Positions 21,909-33,960 of a stretch of DNA of 64,000 bases are shown here, one piece after another (positions within the stretch are counted from its first letter, which is position 1; every line of letters starts with the position of its first letter). The DNA is from Sipunculus nudus (taxonomy: Eukaryota > Annelida > Sipuncula > Golfingiida > Sipunculidae), in contig CM049313.1 in NCBI GenBank assembly GCA_026874595.1, positions 26,410,008-26,474,007 of the forward strand, given 5' to 3'. The notes under the pieces were generated by a model. It was not told the DNA's origin and made no database searches. It saw nothing but the letters and a program-made list of their open reading frames with translations. Position numbers and translations under genes: made by a program.

Positions 21909-22064
21909 AGCTGTTCAATATAATAATCCGGCAGTCTGATTAGGGGAACCGTGCATTGGGCTCCGCATAAAATATTTTTGCATATTCATGACCTTTGGAT
22001 CCTACCAACTAATTTAAAGAGGTGTCGCCCTGAAACCTTCCGCATAAACACTTTAATAGAAAAA

Positions 22065-22420
22065 TTGGGTGTTGCCATTATTGGAACTTTTTTTTGCCCA
22101 AACCTCTCTTAGTTCTTGTCCTATTACAGAGATTAAGGTGTCTATATCAATATTTTCATGGTAGAGGAGTATGATGAAACGTTTTAAACGGCCATTAATG
22201 AATTTTAATGTGCAAATTAGCTGTCGCAATTATTGGAACTTCTCATTTTGTTCATATCTCTCTTAGCTATTGTCCTAATCCAGAGATTTAGGTTTCTAAA
22301 CCCATATTTTCATGGTTGTGGAATATGATGAACCGTTTCAAACTACCATTAATTTTGTACCATTGAATTTGTAATATGCGAATAACTGTCGCCATTATTA
22401 GAACTTCTAGCTGTAATTGT
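22065..22420. repeat. Tandem repeat, about 160 bp unit, two and a half copies
   Basis: Unit starts are near 22066, 22219 and 22388 ('.tgtcgc.attattggaactt'). They are followed by 'atatctctcttag..attgtcctaat.cagagattaggt' and 'atattttcatggt'. The copies are diverged. Confidence 0.8.
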
Positions 22421-22889
22421 ATCAATCTCAATTCTCGTCCTTTTGGTGCATTTACTGCATGGAAACGTAGATACTCTTTAGAGGAACAGGACATACGATA
22501 CTAATAGAGATCATCTGCCAGTTGTTTACTTGCGATGATGTCGGTTGACTGGGGACGACATTAGTCAAAATGTTTCTACTTAAGCCACCAGTAGATATGA
22601 TGTGAAATATGCTTGATATCTGCTGGAAAAGAGAAAGCAATGTGGAACTAACTCAGGATGTTCAACAATGTTTGTAGTCTCCTAGTTTCGTACTCATTGC
22701 TATTTCTTATTATTTGTTTGGATTACGCGGCAATCGTCTTAATTTTTGCTATGCGATCCAAGGCCAATTCGTCATTATTTTCTGTATCACTCTAGACATA
22801 TCTGCCTGAATGGTGGCAATGAAGGAGGTCACGTATTACAGCAGCCAATAGTGGCAACTTGACACCCCTAGCAACAAGTTTTATCCGAA
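22421..22889. other. Non-coding flank of the Harbinger element
   Basis: No recognised gene or repeat. Short open frames on the minus strand have no family resemblance. Confidence 0.5.
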
Positions 22890-23456
22890 AGGCCCTGTCA
22901 CATCTCACCGGATTGTATGAACGGAGATTAAACGAAGACCCAAAATGTCACTCTGATGATGTACGTCAGTATTTGTTTAGTCTCCTGTTCTCCTCTGCAG
23001 ACTACGTTTCATGAACAGAAACGTCCGGTAGAAACGGCGTAACATTTTGAACATGCACAAAACTTTGACCGGATGGCGGCCGGAAAAAATCTCCGTTACT
23101 TATTTGTTACTTATCGGTAAAGCATCCGTTCTATCAGTTTCTCATGCGTTTGTCATGCTTGACTTCTCCGTTAGTCTCCGTTTGTCTCCGGTGATTGCTA
23201 TTGCTCACTGGATCATTACCGAACAAAGAACGGATGAAACGGTGAAGTACAGTACCTATACCGTATGTTTGACGGACACTTACGTACAAGTAACGGAAGC
23301 GTAAAGGAATAGAACTGACACACGGATAGGTAACGTACATTTAACGGAAGAAATGGAAGAACACAGGCAAAAAAACATATACGGGACGGACATAGACCGG
23401 AGATGGACCGTGCATTCTCAGTAAAAGCAGCGTATTTGCATCCTGTTCCCTCCTCC

Positions 23457-23463
23457 TATAAAA
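23457..23463 (+). promoter_or_regulatory. TATA box of the Harbinger transposase
   Basis: TATAAAA lies 92 bases upstream of the transposase ATG at 23549, in a pyrimidine-rich context. The role is inferred from position. Confidence 0.5.
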
Positions 23464-23548
23464 CTGGGGAGAGGTTCCCTCACTTCACATTCTGCTTCTG
23501 CAACCTCTACTGTCAACACCTACTACAACCTACAACAAAGCAAGTATC

Positions 23549-24107
23549 ATGGACCCTTCAGAAAGATTGAAGCTTGAAACTACAGTTTTACAAGCACAGA
23601 TGCATCTCATCGAAGCCAACATTAAGTACTATGGACATGTCAAGAAGAGAAAGAAGAGGAGGGTTCTGCGTAAATGCTGATCTAAGGCCTGGCTAGGTCC
23701 ACAGAGGAGACGGCAGTTTAGTCTTTATGACCAACTAATTAAGGAGCTGCGAAGGTAAGACCAAAAGTCTTTCATCAACTTCATGAGGATGCCCTCTGCA
23801 ATGTTCAGCGAGATGCTTCAACGGGTGGGCCCACGTATCACCAAGCAGTACACGTTCTTTAGGGCTCCGCTTGAACCCTGGATGAAATTGGCTATCATAC
23901 TGAGACATCTTGCATCTGGGTCCAAGTACACCAATATGCGATTCGGTTGGCGTGTACCCGACATCACGATCCCCCTCTTAGTTCGAGAGGTATATATAAT
24001 TTTTAATTTTTTTTGTCATGGTCAATTTTTTTATATTTGAGTCAAAGTACTGTTTTAAAATGAGTTTTGTCTACTTCTACAATATGTTTTTTTTTTAATT
24101 CCACTCA

Positions 24108-24163
<56 letters not shown>

Positions 24164-24720
24164 AAAAATAAATGTTTCTTGAATAATATTGGTATGTCAT
24201 ATTACTTATGATGTTTCCCAATTCTGTCTTTCCAGGTGTGCCAAGCAATCCTAGACGAATACCTAGATGAGGTGATGTAGAGTGCCATTTGCTGCTGCCG
24301 AATGGGCTGACATTGCAGATGGCTTCCTGAAGAAATGGAACCTACCTCAGGTATTGGGTGCAAACCTTGGATGGAAAGTACATAGCCTGCAAGTGTCCAC
24401 CTACTTTAACTACAAGGAGTTCTTCTCGGTTCTTGTCCTTCTTGCCCTAATCTGATATTAAAGTTTCCGTAGGATGGTCCGTGAAATACAGACTGTCTAT
24501 GGCCCTAAGGCAGGTGTGAATGCCTTCGGGATTCTTGCTAATCGGTTCCAGGTCCTTATGAACACTAAGCAGCATCACCCAGCAACTGTCCGTCTCATCG
24601 TCATCACCTGCTTGGTTTTACGCAACCTGATGAGGACAAGGTATTTCCGTATGCAGAACCGTCTTCTTGATGGAAGAACCAGAACCTTGAGCCCGGAGAG
24701 TGGAGAAAAGGCCGGCATAT
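23549..24720 (+). pseudogene. Harbinger (DDE_Tnp_4-type) transposase with one intron
   Basis: Starts MDPSERLKLETTV. Exon 1 holds WLGPQRRRQFSLYDQL and FINFMRMPSAMFSEMLQRVG, then the helix-turn-helix-like LKLAIILRHLASG region, and ends at 23989 before a donor (GAG|GTATAT). An intron at 23990-24235 contains a (TA)n tract. Exon 2 begins at 24236 with VCQAILDEYLDEVM. In another frame LDGKYIACKCP (24370-24410) supplies the first catalytic Asp. The C-terminal part (24500-24660) has NAFGILANRF, but the Glu normally preceding NAFGIL is missing and the middle of the catalytic domain is deleted. In-frame stops at 23678 (TGA) and 23756 (TAA), plus frameshifts, make it dead. Confidence 0.88.
24111..24160. 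repeat. (TA)n microsatellite in the transposase intron
   Basis: About 25 TA units within the intron at 23990-24235. Confidence 0.95.
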
Positions 24721-24944
24721 GTGTGACTGTCGGGTTGTTCGGGGGCCAGTCAGTGACAATCGAGAGGGCAAGAAGCTGCGCAGTCTCCTTAAGCATTGGG
24801 TGAACTTCCCTGCCGGCTCTGTCCCCTGGCAGGAGAACATGATCGAAAAAATTTACCTGAGAACTTTCCTTTTAGTGGCCAACAATTTTCTACTGTGTCA
24901 TGATGCTGGCGTATTTACTGTACAGTTAGACTTTAATTTATAAT

Positions 24945-25790
24945 AATCTTAATGTCATTTTCACAGACATAAAGGTTTACATAGAAAAAAAACATGAAGG
25001 TTTATAAAATTGTTTTCATTTCGTTTCCTCTAAAAAATTATTATTTATTTTTTCTCTTCACAACTTGTTTATTAATTTTTTTCCCATTTATAATCAGTAT
25101 TTCTTTTTTATTTTTTATATCTCGAAAAATGAATTTGTTTTATTATCTTTAGACCATATTTTTTCTTTTCTTTTTTTTTTGGGGGGGGGGGGTTCAATTT
25201 CTTTTTATTACTGAATGTGTAAAACTTTGTTGTTTTTATATACCTTTGTGTCCAAAATAATTATTAGATCCTACTAAAAAAAATAAGGAGCCAGACAGTA
25301 ACATGACGTTTTTATTCAAGAACATATAGTAATATCTTAAAAAAGTACAATGAACAGTATAACAAGGAGATCAATATCAAAACCAAAAATAAAACTGTGT
25401 CATGATGCTTGCGCAAAAACTTTAACCTGTGTGAAAGCGCTTGTCACATAATTGTCTGTTCATAACAGTTTCCAGCACCCTTAAGAAGTCCGTTCTCTTT
25501 ACTAGTTTGGGGGGGGGGGGGGGAGGTTGGACTGTTGAAAAAAAAATCATTGTCATCAGTTTAAAGTATGAATACCGATCTTAAATAAATACTTCAGAGT
25601 TCAGAGCCCCCAATAATTAAAAGCACAGCCGAAATTACGGAGAGCTGGGTGGAGGGGAATAACATCTGAAACCAGAAAAAGACCTGCGAGTTATACCTCT
25701 GAGTTATAAATAATAACATTACTCAAGACTGGAAGACTTGGGAATAAAGCACTGAAAAAAGAAAAGACATTTATTAAGGCTGTTACAATA
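24945..25790. other. AT-rich interior of the Harbinger element
   Basis: No gene seen. It contains T-rich runs and two poly-G tracts (25181-25192 and about 25508-25523). Confidence 0.5.
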
Positions 25791-25799
25791 TACAAAATA

Positions 25800-26240
25800 A
25801 AAATTGCTCTAACTCACCATCCATTCCCAGCTCTTCTGCCTTCTCTTGCCAAAGTTTGTACTTCTTTCCTTTGTTTTGACGTCTCGGTTATTCTGAATCT
25901 AATGGCAGGGAGACGATACTCTTTGAGTCTCCTGAGTAGTCCCAACTCGAGCACCTTCAATGTCATATCTGTCCTCTCTCACTTTTTCAAAATATTCTGT
26001 GACAATTGTTCCTGTGGCTTCTGTTTTTGGGCTTCTGCTTCTGTGGTACCTGCTTCTGTGGTACCTGCACCTCGGGTAGAAGCTGGAGGTGATGTTGCCG
26101 TCCTCTTTCCTCTCCCTTTACCCTTGGAAGCAGTGGTTGACTTTCCTTTTGCCAAGTAGGCTTCTTGATGTTCACATGCTCAGAGCTGAAAGGTTTCTCA
26201 TTCTTGGTCTCTGAAGGCCCCGGCTTTATACCCGGTACTG
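25800..26240 (-). pseudogene. Possible Harbinger accessory (Myb/MADF-like) gene remnant
   Basis: On the minus strand this stretch encodes basic, Gln/Lys-rich peptides in several frames. One holds a tandem VPQKQ repeat (near 26040-26075). It lies opposite to and downstream of the transposase, where Harbinger elements carry a Myb/SANT- or MADF-like DNA-binding partner. I could not trace the diagnostic Trp spacing, so the identity is inferred from position only. Confidence 0.3.
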
Positions 26241-26583
26241 GTCAGCCACGTGACTGTTAGCGGTACGTTGTATCCGTTAACTTACCGTTTCCTCTCTATT
26301 CCGTCTCCGGTACCAGTCCGGTTTGTACGTTCCTTCCCGGTACTCCTATGTTTCGCACGTTCCTTTTCCTTAAATTGTCCGTAATTTCCGTTTCTATTCG
26401 TTGGTGTAGCTTAGTCAGTCCGATGTTCATCCGTTCATGTGCGTTCCTTGTCCGTTTGTTGTTAGTCACGTAGCAACCCCCGAGATGCAACCGCGACAAC
26501 TTTTGCCAACGTATATGACCGGATGACTGTTTTTCGCGGGTTTCCTCCCCGTTCGTGCACTCCGGTTAGATGTGACAGGACCT

Positions 26584-27271
26584 TTAACTGGCATTGCATA
26601 CGTCAAGAACAGTGTTCTCTGTTATAGGCAGTGCGCCAGAGAAAGGCTACCTCAACAGTCAAGATTTTAGAATCCTTTAAACAATGCATGACTCTCTACA
26701 GAATAAGCAAATGTTCCCTTACGTTTACTATGGGTGTATATAATCAGTGACGCTGTTCACTGGTAAGACCTTTTTCGAGATATCCTCAACATCATTTCAA
26801 TATTCTTTTATCTTTCTTGTATAGGATGAAACAGTCCTTGTGGCATTTTAAGACGAATTGTTCACCAGCATCTAAACATGCTTCCAGAAGTTCCAGGCCT
26901 GCCGCTTTGCCGTCCTGTCTTGTTTCGTTGGCTGATATTATTGTACGAAAACAATCTGATCTGGCAATTATCAACGGTTTCCTAGATTGGTTTGACTGGA
27001 ACTAGCATTCTACCTCCATCTTGCAAAGTATATTAATTTGTAAATAGAAACATGGTAAGTTAGCAAACCTTAGATTTGGCACAAGAATTACATCCTGAGA
27101 GAAGTTCATGCCAACTTGTTAAAAAATCGATCAGGTTTATAAAAAACTGCTAACACTTGAATTCTGGAAATTATACTCGGGTCGAGCGCCATTCATGGTG
27201 GCGAATTGGTTCCATCAGGAATTCAGCTAGCAGTCCCCCCCCCCCGGGTTTAAGATCTGAATATTTTTTTA
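26584..27271. other. Spacer without a recognised gene
   Basis: One 62-codon frame (26817-27005, plus) and a 60-codon frame opposite it (26792-26974, minus) have fairly protein-like composition. They have no recognisable domain and no clear splice context, and I would not call a gene here. Confidence 0.4.
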
Positions 27272-28748
27272 GCTCAGCTGTATGAAAGTCATCTGAGCTA
27301 TAGCGACTCTCTTTGTCCGTCGTCCGTCTGTCTATCTTTCTGTCCGTCTGTCTGTCTGTTAACAGGGCACAAATCGTAACCACTGGACCTATAATCTTCT
27401 AACTTAACATACAAGGAGGTCCTTGAAAATCTCTTTGGACACCTTAAATTAAGTCTCTGTTACCCATATCCTCCTAGCTATGGGGCTCAGAAGTAACCCC
27501 CCACTCCCCCCCCCCCCCGAATAATTCAAAATTTGATACAAATGCTAAAGTAACTGAACAACTAAAGACTGATCACCATGATTCATTGCATGCATATTCA
27601 TCATGGAGTGCTTCATCAGTTTCTGCTGACTAGTAGTGCCGCCTGGATTAAAAAAAAAATTGTTCGCATTTTTTTTTCCATTTTTGAGCAATCTAAAGAT
27701 GTCGCCGTCCATTAACGACATCTTTAGATTTAAGGCATAATTCGTAATCACTAGACCTAGAATCTTCTAACTTGACACCCTGGGAGTCTCCTAGGAAAGC
27801 TGAAATAAGGTCTCTGTTACCTATATCCTCCGAGCTATGGGGGTCAAGAGTATCCCCCGCCCCCCAGAATAATTAAATACAATTGATACAAAAGCTCCAG
27901 TATCTGAACAACTAATGCATTGATCACTATCATGTATTAGAATGCATATTGATTATGGAGTGTTACATTAGTTCCTGCAGACTGATGGCACCACTTGGAA
28001 TTTTCTTAATTGTTACGTATTGTTTTCTCCATATTTGAGACCTTTCAAGAGACGTTAACAGGGAACAAATCATAACCACTGGACCTAGAAACTTATAACT
28101 TGACCTCCTGTCAAAGTCTCTTTAAAAACCCGAAATTAGTTCTCTCTTACTCATATTCTCCGAGCTATGGGGCTTATAAATACCCCCCCCCCCCCCCCAG
28201 AATAATTGAAAATATGATACAAAAGCAGGGCACTAAACATAACCATTTGACTTAGAATTTTCTCATTTGACATCCTGAGAGTTCCTCAAATGTTCTCTTC
28301 AGAAACCCGAAATTAGGTCTCTGTTGTCTATATCCTCCGAGCTAACAGGCTCAAAGTATCCCGGGAAATAATTAAAATTTTGATACAAAAACTCAAGTAT
28401 CTGAACATCTAATGCATTGATCACCATGATTCTTTGTATGCATATTGATCATGGAGTGTTTCATCAGTTCCTGCAGACTGGTGGCACCACCTAGATTTTT
28501 TTTACAACTGTTAGCATTGTTTTCTATATTTGTGAAACCTTTAAAGATGCGGTCTCCTGTTAACAGAGCATAAATCATAACCACTGTACCTAGAATCTTC
28601 TAACTTGGCATCAAGGGAGGTCCATGAAATGTCTCCTTGGAAACCTGAAATTAGGTCTCTGTTACCCATTTCGTCTGAGCTATTGGACTCAGCAGTACCC
28701 CCAGAATAATTTAAAGTTTGATATAAAAGCTCCAGTATTAGAATAACC

Positions 28749-29044
28749 CAGTGGCATCAATATAGGGGGGGGGGAGGGGATGGGGGGTATATATCTCCCC
28801 CCCTCTTTTTGGCAAGGGGGGGGGGATGGTCAATGTAATCATCCCCCCCCCCCACTATTCAGAAAATAATATTTATATATTTCAAATAAAATATATAAAT
28901 AAATAGACTGGTTCCATTAATGAGTTTACTATGAAATATTTATATCTAAACGGTTTAGAATTAACATATTCCTTACTTTTTAAAACCTTATATTTATTTA
29001 ATATACATTTGATATGGGTCACACAGACAATAAAAGATATATAT

Positions 29045-29094
<50 letters not shown>

Positions 29095-29175
29095 GTCTGT
29101 TTTATCCCAATTTTGACTACCCTCCACGCCTGTCTCCCCCCCCCCCCCACCATTGAAGATAAATTGACGCCACTG
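28749..29175. mobile_element. hAT-type MITE, 427 bp, with 8-bp target duplication
   Basis: Starts CAGTGGCATCAAT and ends ATTGACGCCACTG (12 of 13 inverted). The flanks are GAATAACC (28741-28748) and GAATAACT (29176-29183), an 8-bp duplication with one change. Inside are long G and C tracts and a (TA)n run. Length and TIR start fit a non-autonomous hAT; there is no transposase. Confidence 0.85.
29051..29089. repeat. (TA)n microsatellite
   Basis: About 19 TA units inside the hAT MITE. Confidence 0.95.
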
Positions 29176-30592
29176 GAATAACTCATGCATGGATCACCAT
29201 GATATTTTCTATGCATATTGATCATTGAGTGTTTCATCAGTTCCTGCAGACTGGTGGCGCAATCTGGATTTTTTACCAATTTTTTATGATTTTTTTCTAT
29301 ATTTGTGAAATCTTTAAAGATGCAGCGGTCTCTTAACAGGACACAAAATATAACCACTGTACCTGTATCTTCTAACTTGACATCCAGGGAGGTCCATGAA
29401 AAGTCTCCTTGGTAAGTTGAAATTAGGTCTCTGTTACCCATATCATCTGAGCTATTGGACTCAGCAGTAGCCCTAGAATAAATAAAAGTTTGATAAAAAA
29501 AGCTCCAGTGTCTGAACAACTCATGCATTGATCACCATGATTTTTTGTATGCATATTCATCATGGAGTGTTTCATCAGTACCTGCAGACTTGTGGCGCCA
29601 ACTATAATTTTTTTTTTTAATTTTTAGCATTGTTTTATATATTTTTGAATTCTTTAAAGATGCAGTCTTCTGTTAACAGGGCACAAACTATAACCACCGT
29701 ACCTAGAATCTTCTAACTTGACATCCAAGGAGGTCCATTAAACGCTTTCTTGGAAACCTTAAATTAGGTGTCTGTTACCCATATTCTCTGAGCGATCCCC
29801 CCCCCCCCCACCCCCAGAATAATTAAAAATTTGATACCAAGCAAGGCACAAATTATTACCATTTGACCTAGAATCTTCTAACTTGACATCCTGAAATTTC
29901 CTCAAAAGGTCTGCTCAAAACCCGAAATTAGGTCACTGTGACCTATATGTCTGTGTTACAGGCCATGTTTTAACAACCCAGAAAAAATAACGAGTTGCCA
30001 GATTCCTCAGGAACGGCTGGATGGATTGTCATCAAATTTAATGTACTTATGGGTCTTATTGAACTTGAGCTAAAATGCATGAGCTATGATGCCACCTACA
30101 TTATTTTAATGAGTTGCCTGTGCAAGGACATATATTGTCAACATGCCAGTCGGCTGAGCGTCATGACCCATGGGTCACTTGTTAATTATTTTAAAGATTT
30201 GTCTATTGACCCAGGTGGTAGCACTGACAAGAAATCTACAGATAGCTTAAAAGAATCCCCCCCCCCAATAAAAAATTCAGATTTTTCTGCAGATGCACAT
30301 CTTTTAAAGCTGACGAAATAACCTTAAATCTGACTCGTTGGCAGGTCTGTGCAGTATATGCTAAATAAATAATGGTCTTCACTCGAAATACTATAATTTC
30401 CAATTTCACACACAAAATGGTTTTAGATGCTGAAGGCAATGCGAATAAATCGTTTATTTTGTTCAAATTGCATCTAGCTTTAAACAGAAGGTATACTTAA
30501 AGAGTTGTTCTATTATCTTGTTCCAGTTTCAAAACAACATTTCGGCGTGTTCAAATGGCATCAGTTATAATTTTATTCACACTGGAAGCCCT

Positions 30593-30680
30593 TCCCGGTG
30601 GTCGAGTGGTTAGCGGGACTGACTACTTATTTTTATGCAGTGGGAGGTATGCGTTCGAAAGCCAATGCCGGACTTTCATC
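30593..30680 (+). repeat. tRNA-derived SINE head or tRNA pseudogene
   Basis: A pol III A box, TGGTCGAGTGG (30599-30609), and a B box, GCGTTCGAAAGCC (30651-30663), are at tRNA spacing in a sequence that otherwise resembles a decayed tRNA, with weak acceptor pairing. The stems do not fold cleanly, so it is not a functional tRNA. No SINE tail was defined. Confidence 0.5.
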
Positions 30681-30971
30681 ATGCAGTCTTAAAATAAAAG
30701 GGATATTATCGGATAACCTCGGATAACACAAAAAAAACAAAGAAGGCGGTGTGGGCCATAATATGATCCTTTAATTTTCAACCCAACATACAATTGGGCT
30801 AAATAATAAAGGCCCATTCATCGTTGCACGAGGTAACATATATACAGAAACAATCAACACATAGCAAAACAACTTTATGAATTGAAGAAATTCAAATAGC
30901 AACCTCTGAACGGTGCCGAGCTTAACCTGCGTTGTAATGCCATCCTTCTCGCGAAACCAGTTACAACACTA

Positions 30972-32522
30972 ACAGCAGCTTGTATATATATCGCAATATG
31001 CATTACTCGACCATCTGCCTAACAGCTTGATCTCCCAATCCTGCATACCTACCGCTGTAGAGGCTAATGAGTCGTGTTTGTCACGGCTACATCGGTGGCA
31101 CCACCTCTCCAGAAGGAGTGATCGACCACTATATTGGTCATTTTGAAATCCTGCTAATGCTAATATCAGCCGAACATGGTTAACAAAAATAGACTTGGTA
31201 AGAATGCATGTGTTCGAGAGTTTAAACAACGGTTCGTCCTTGTTCGCACCATATAATGAACCTCGTTGAACCACGTACTGCCGCATAGAACACACGGAAC
31301 AGATACTTGTCTGAGAGCAGCCGTTGTTGATTGCGTAGCCACATCTAGCTTTCTCAGTTTTGGACCCCTTCAATTTTAGAGTCAGATAATATATGCCCTG
31401 CTCATTTTGAAGCAAATGTACATCGCCAACTGTTAAATGGTTAACTCTATCAAATGAGGACTGCGATGGGACACAAAATTTCGCCGCACTCAGACATGCA
31501 AAATAAGCCAGTGTCATGGCTGTCCAAATCAAGTACGAATCATATGACACCCCTATCTTTTCTCTTAGCTGAAGCAGAACAGAATAAGTTATGGGGAGTT
31601 TCTGCTTTGGCGGCCCTGACTCATATTTCAGACCCGCCAATGCACGCTTTAAGCAGAATTTGCCTACGAGCGGGTCGCCATATGCTTCTTGGATATGCAA
31701 AGATCTGACTGCTGAAAGGTAAACTAATATGCTAGAATGTTTGAGACTCCTACGAAGCGGTATGTTACAAACAACAATAATATATCTTCATTAGCTGGTA
31801 ACGGTTTAAAGTCATAGTGATCACAAAATTTAATGTACTGTCTCTGTGCTGAAGTATATGTTTTTCTGCTGTTTACCCTGAGACCATTCTTGACAAGCTG
31901 ACAGGCTTCTGCGTTTGAAGATCGATGACCTTTGTATCCACAGTACTACCATCTCGTATCGAGACCACGCTTGGAGCCATATAGAAAAAATATCTACTGT
32001 TCTACGCGACTTCTTTTGTCGAAATTCTAAATTATCACTGACAAACACAGCCTCAGCTTCTCCGTTAACTGGTTCTGAAGCAATATATAGAAAGTCAGAC
32101 AAAAGAAACAAACTCACCATTCTGTGCAGCCTGGACATTCTTTTCAGGAATGATCGCTTCGAGCACGTGTAGGTTTCCGCGCGAAACTGGTGTGTCAGCT
32201 GGATTGCGTGGAGGTTGTCCTTCTGAATTCGATTGTTGCACAGAAATTTCGTTTCTGAGTTTTGTACTCTCAGAACACATTTAGCTAAATTGTCATGTGA
32301 AGCTTTCAAGCTTTCTTTACCAAAATCCAACTGTTACATCGAAGAAACTAAAGCTTCCAGAATAAGGTTCGTTGACGGCTCTGTTTCCATTATTTCTTGT
32401 CCCATATCGTCCGGGTTTTTACCGATATCGAACTGCCGAGGACATTCCTTGCCTGTAGGGCTGTCGTGAAATTTGCATGGAAATTTACAGGTTGTGCAAG
32501 TCCTTACTTTATCCGAACTCAT
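30972..32522 (-). pseudogene. Tyrosine recombinase of a Crypton- or DIRS/Ngaro-type element
   Basis: The minus-strand ATG at 32522 starts MSSDKVRTCTTC, with a Cys-rich start (C-x2-C...C...C). Near 31700-31850 the frames give QRQYIKFCDHYDFKPLP, the N-terminal SAM-like core-binding domain. The catalytic domain lies in the open frame 31700-30969: LKLKGSKTEKARCG, then RW..HRCS, then LLGRWSSNAY near the end. In an alternative frame the box reads HSFWRGG, where the catalytic Arg expected after HSF is Trp. Frameshifts occur around 31710, 31910, 32230 and 31100. No reverse transcriptase of DIRS type is seen beside it, which favours Crypton, but decay leaves this open. Confidence 0.75.
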
Positions 32523-32814
32523 GGTACTATGACTTAACTAACGATTACATGTACGTGCGACACCGACACAATATTTACAATAACAAACAAAATTATAGGA
32601 TTAACACATAATGAAAGCTAGACAAAGTTTCAGATATGCCCTGTAACATTAGGAAATACTTAACTGAAGTACTGTCCAACTCGACGATCACAAAACGTTC
32701 ATGTTAATCACTGTTCAACGAAAGTCTGTTTCCAGGCTAAATGAAAGTTCATAGCGGCTCGCAAAAGTTCAGTTCATGGCAGGTCCTTCGCAGGACCTTA
32801 ATGGCTCCTCGATA

Positions 32815-33240
32815 GCGTGTCGGCGATAATATTATCTGTACCCTTGACATATTTAATAACAAGGTTGTATTCTGAGAGAGCTAAGCTCCATCTCATCATT
32901 CTCTGATTGTTGTTCTTCATTTATGAAGAAATGTTATTAGATTGTGATCAGTATAAACACTGACAGGAGGAGGAGTGGAGCCTTAATATACTTCAAATTG
33001 CTGTAATGTCATCAACAGTGAATAGTGGAATAGTTCTTTTGATGAGTAATGAATTTCTGTGAATAGTAACAAATAGTATGACCTATGTCAAAGTCATCTT
33101 CTTGAAGAAGCACAGCGCCTACACCGGAATCTCTATAGCATCTGTCTTAAGTAAGAACGGTTTGTCAAAATATCTAGACAGCAATACAGGTGCACTTTGT
33201 AAAATGGCTTTGACTCTTTCAAAAGCTTGTTAACATTTTT
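32815..33240 (-). pseudogene. RNase H of the second Gypsy element
   Basis: Only patches remain: a connection-like segment (near 33230), QRMMRWSLALSEYNLVIKYVKG (32905-32850, given here in part) and DNIIADTLSR (32830). The DxS catalytic start is not readable. It is assigned by order and by the closing 'AD.LSR' signature. Confidence 0.65.
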
Positions 33241-33269
33241 CACTCCTGTGGAATTCTTTGTTCTTTTTC

Positions 33270-33960
33270 AGTAAGTCTGTAATAGACTTACTACCTCTGC
33301 AAATTTCTGGCAAAATTTTCTATAATAATCAGACATTCCTAAGAATAGTATCAGTTCCTTCCGTTTTTAGGAACTGAGACTTCTACTATAGCAGACACTT
33401 TACTGGTTAAAGGTTTAACACAACCTTGGTCTACCTGGTGTCCTAGATAAATCACTGTGGCATGACGAAAGTCACTTTTGGCTAAGTTAATTGTTTATTT
33501 TGGATTTTCTAACCTTTCAAAGAGGTGTAACAGACTTTGTTAATGTTCGTCCCATGTTTGGTTGTACACAATGACACAATTAATTTAACAACTGCAGTTT
33601 TCTAACCCAGACAATACACAATTGATTAATCTCATAAAGCATGAAGGTGCATTTTTCATTCCGAAGGGCCTAACTTTGTATTTGTACAATCCATTTTGCG
33701 TTACAAAAGCACATATTTATTTAGCCCGTTCGGTAAGAGGCATTTGACAAAACCCTTTTAACAGATCAAACTTGCTAATATACATAGCAGAACCAATTTT
33801 ATCAATGTAATCCTCTACCCTAGGCAAAGGATAAATATCTGTTCTTTTTACATTGTTTACCTTTCGGTAATCCGTACAAAACCTGTAGGTCATATCAGGC
33901 TTTTAACCAGTATACATCGGGAACTCCAAGCACTTCTACTATATTCTTTTCTACTACCTT
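33270..33960 (-). pseudogene. Reverse transcriptase of the second Gypsy element
   Basis: Minus-strand reading gives YRFCTDYRKVNNV (33880), FDLLKGFCQMPLTERAK (33760) then a stop, NGLYKYKVRPFGMK (33680), and a decayed catalytic box where the YxDD aspartates read Asn and Cys (INCVIVY, 33570). LINLAKSDF and YLGHQVDQG follow. The lost aspartates alone would abolish polymerase activity. Confidence 0.85.

Larger units (their letters stand above)
22890..26583 (+). mobile_element. PIF/Harbinger DNA transposon, degraded
   Basis: The ends are inverted repeats: AGGCCCTGTCACATCTCACC at 22890 and, read in reverse from 26583, AGGTCCTGTCACATCTAACC (18 of 20 match). Inside are a Harbinger transposase pseudogene on the plus strand and a possible second gene on the minus strand, the usual two-gene plan of this superfamily. 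No clear 3-bp TWA target duplication is visible at the edges (flanks GAA and TTA). The identity rests on the transposase and the TIRs. Confidence 0.85.
27272..30181 (-). mobile_element. Helentron-like element (H family), minus orientation
   Basis: The left edge is the hairpin end: TAGCTCAGCTG...CATCTGAGCTA (27270-27300), followed by a GTCC/GTCT microsatellite (27319-27358). The right edge is CGTCATGACCCATGGGTCAC, with the same 14-base palindrome as at 8482. TTA adjoins both edges (27269-27271 and 30182-30184). The core holds five or so diverged 340-bp units with sites near 27630, 27985, 28480, 29250 and 29590, and C tracts at the homologous position of each. A hAT-type MITE sits inside it at 28749-29175. 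Confidence 0.8.

Noticed and set aside
27171-27383. 70-codon minus-strand frame with a Asp-Arg-rich repeat
   Set aside because: It translates the GTCC/GTCT microsatellite at the hairpin end of the H element.
29019-29528. 169-codon minus-strand frame
   Set aside because: It crosses a (TA)n tract and tandem repeat units of the H element. The peptide matches other frames of the same repeat at 9924, 10612 and 27545, so it reflects repeat sequence and not a gene.
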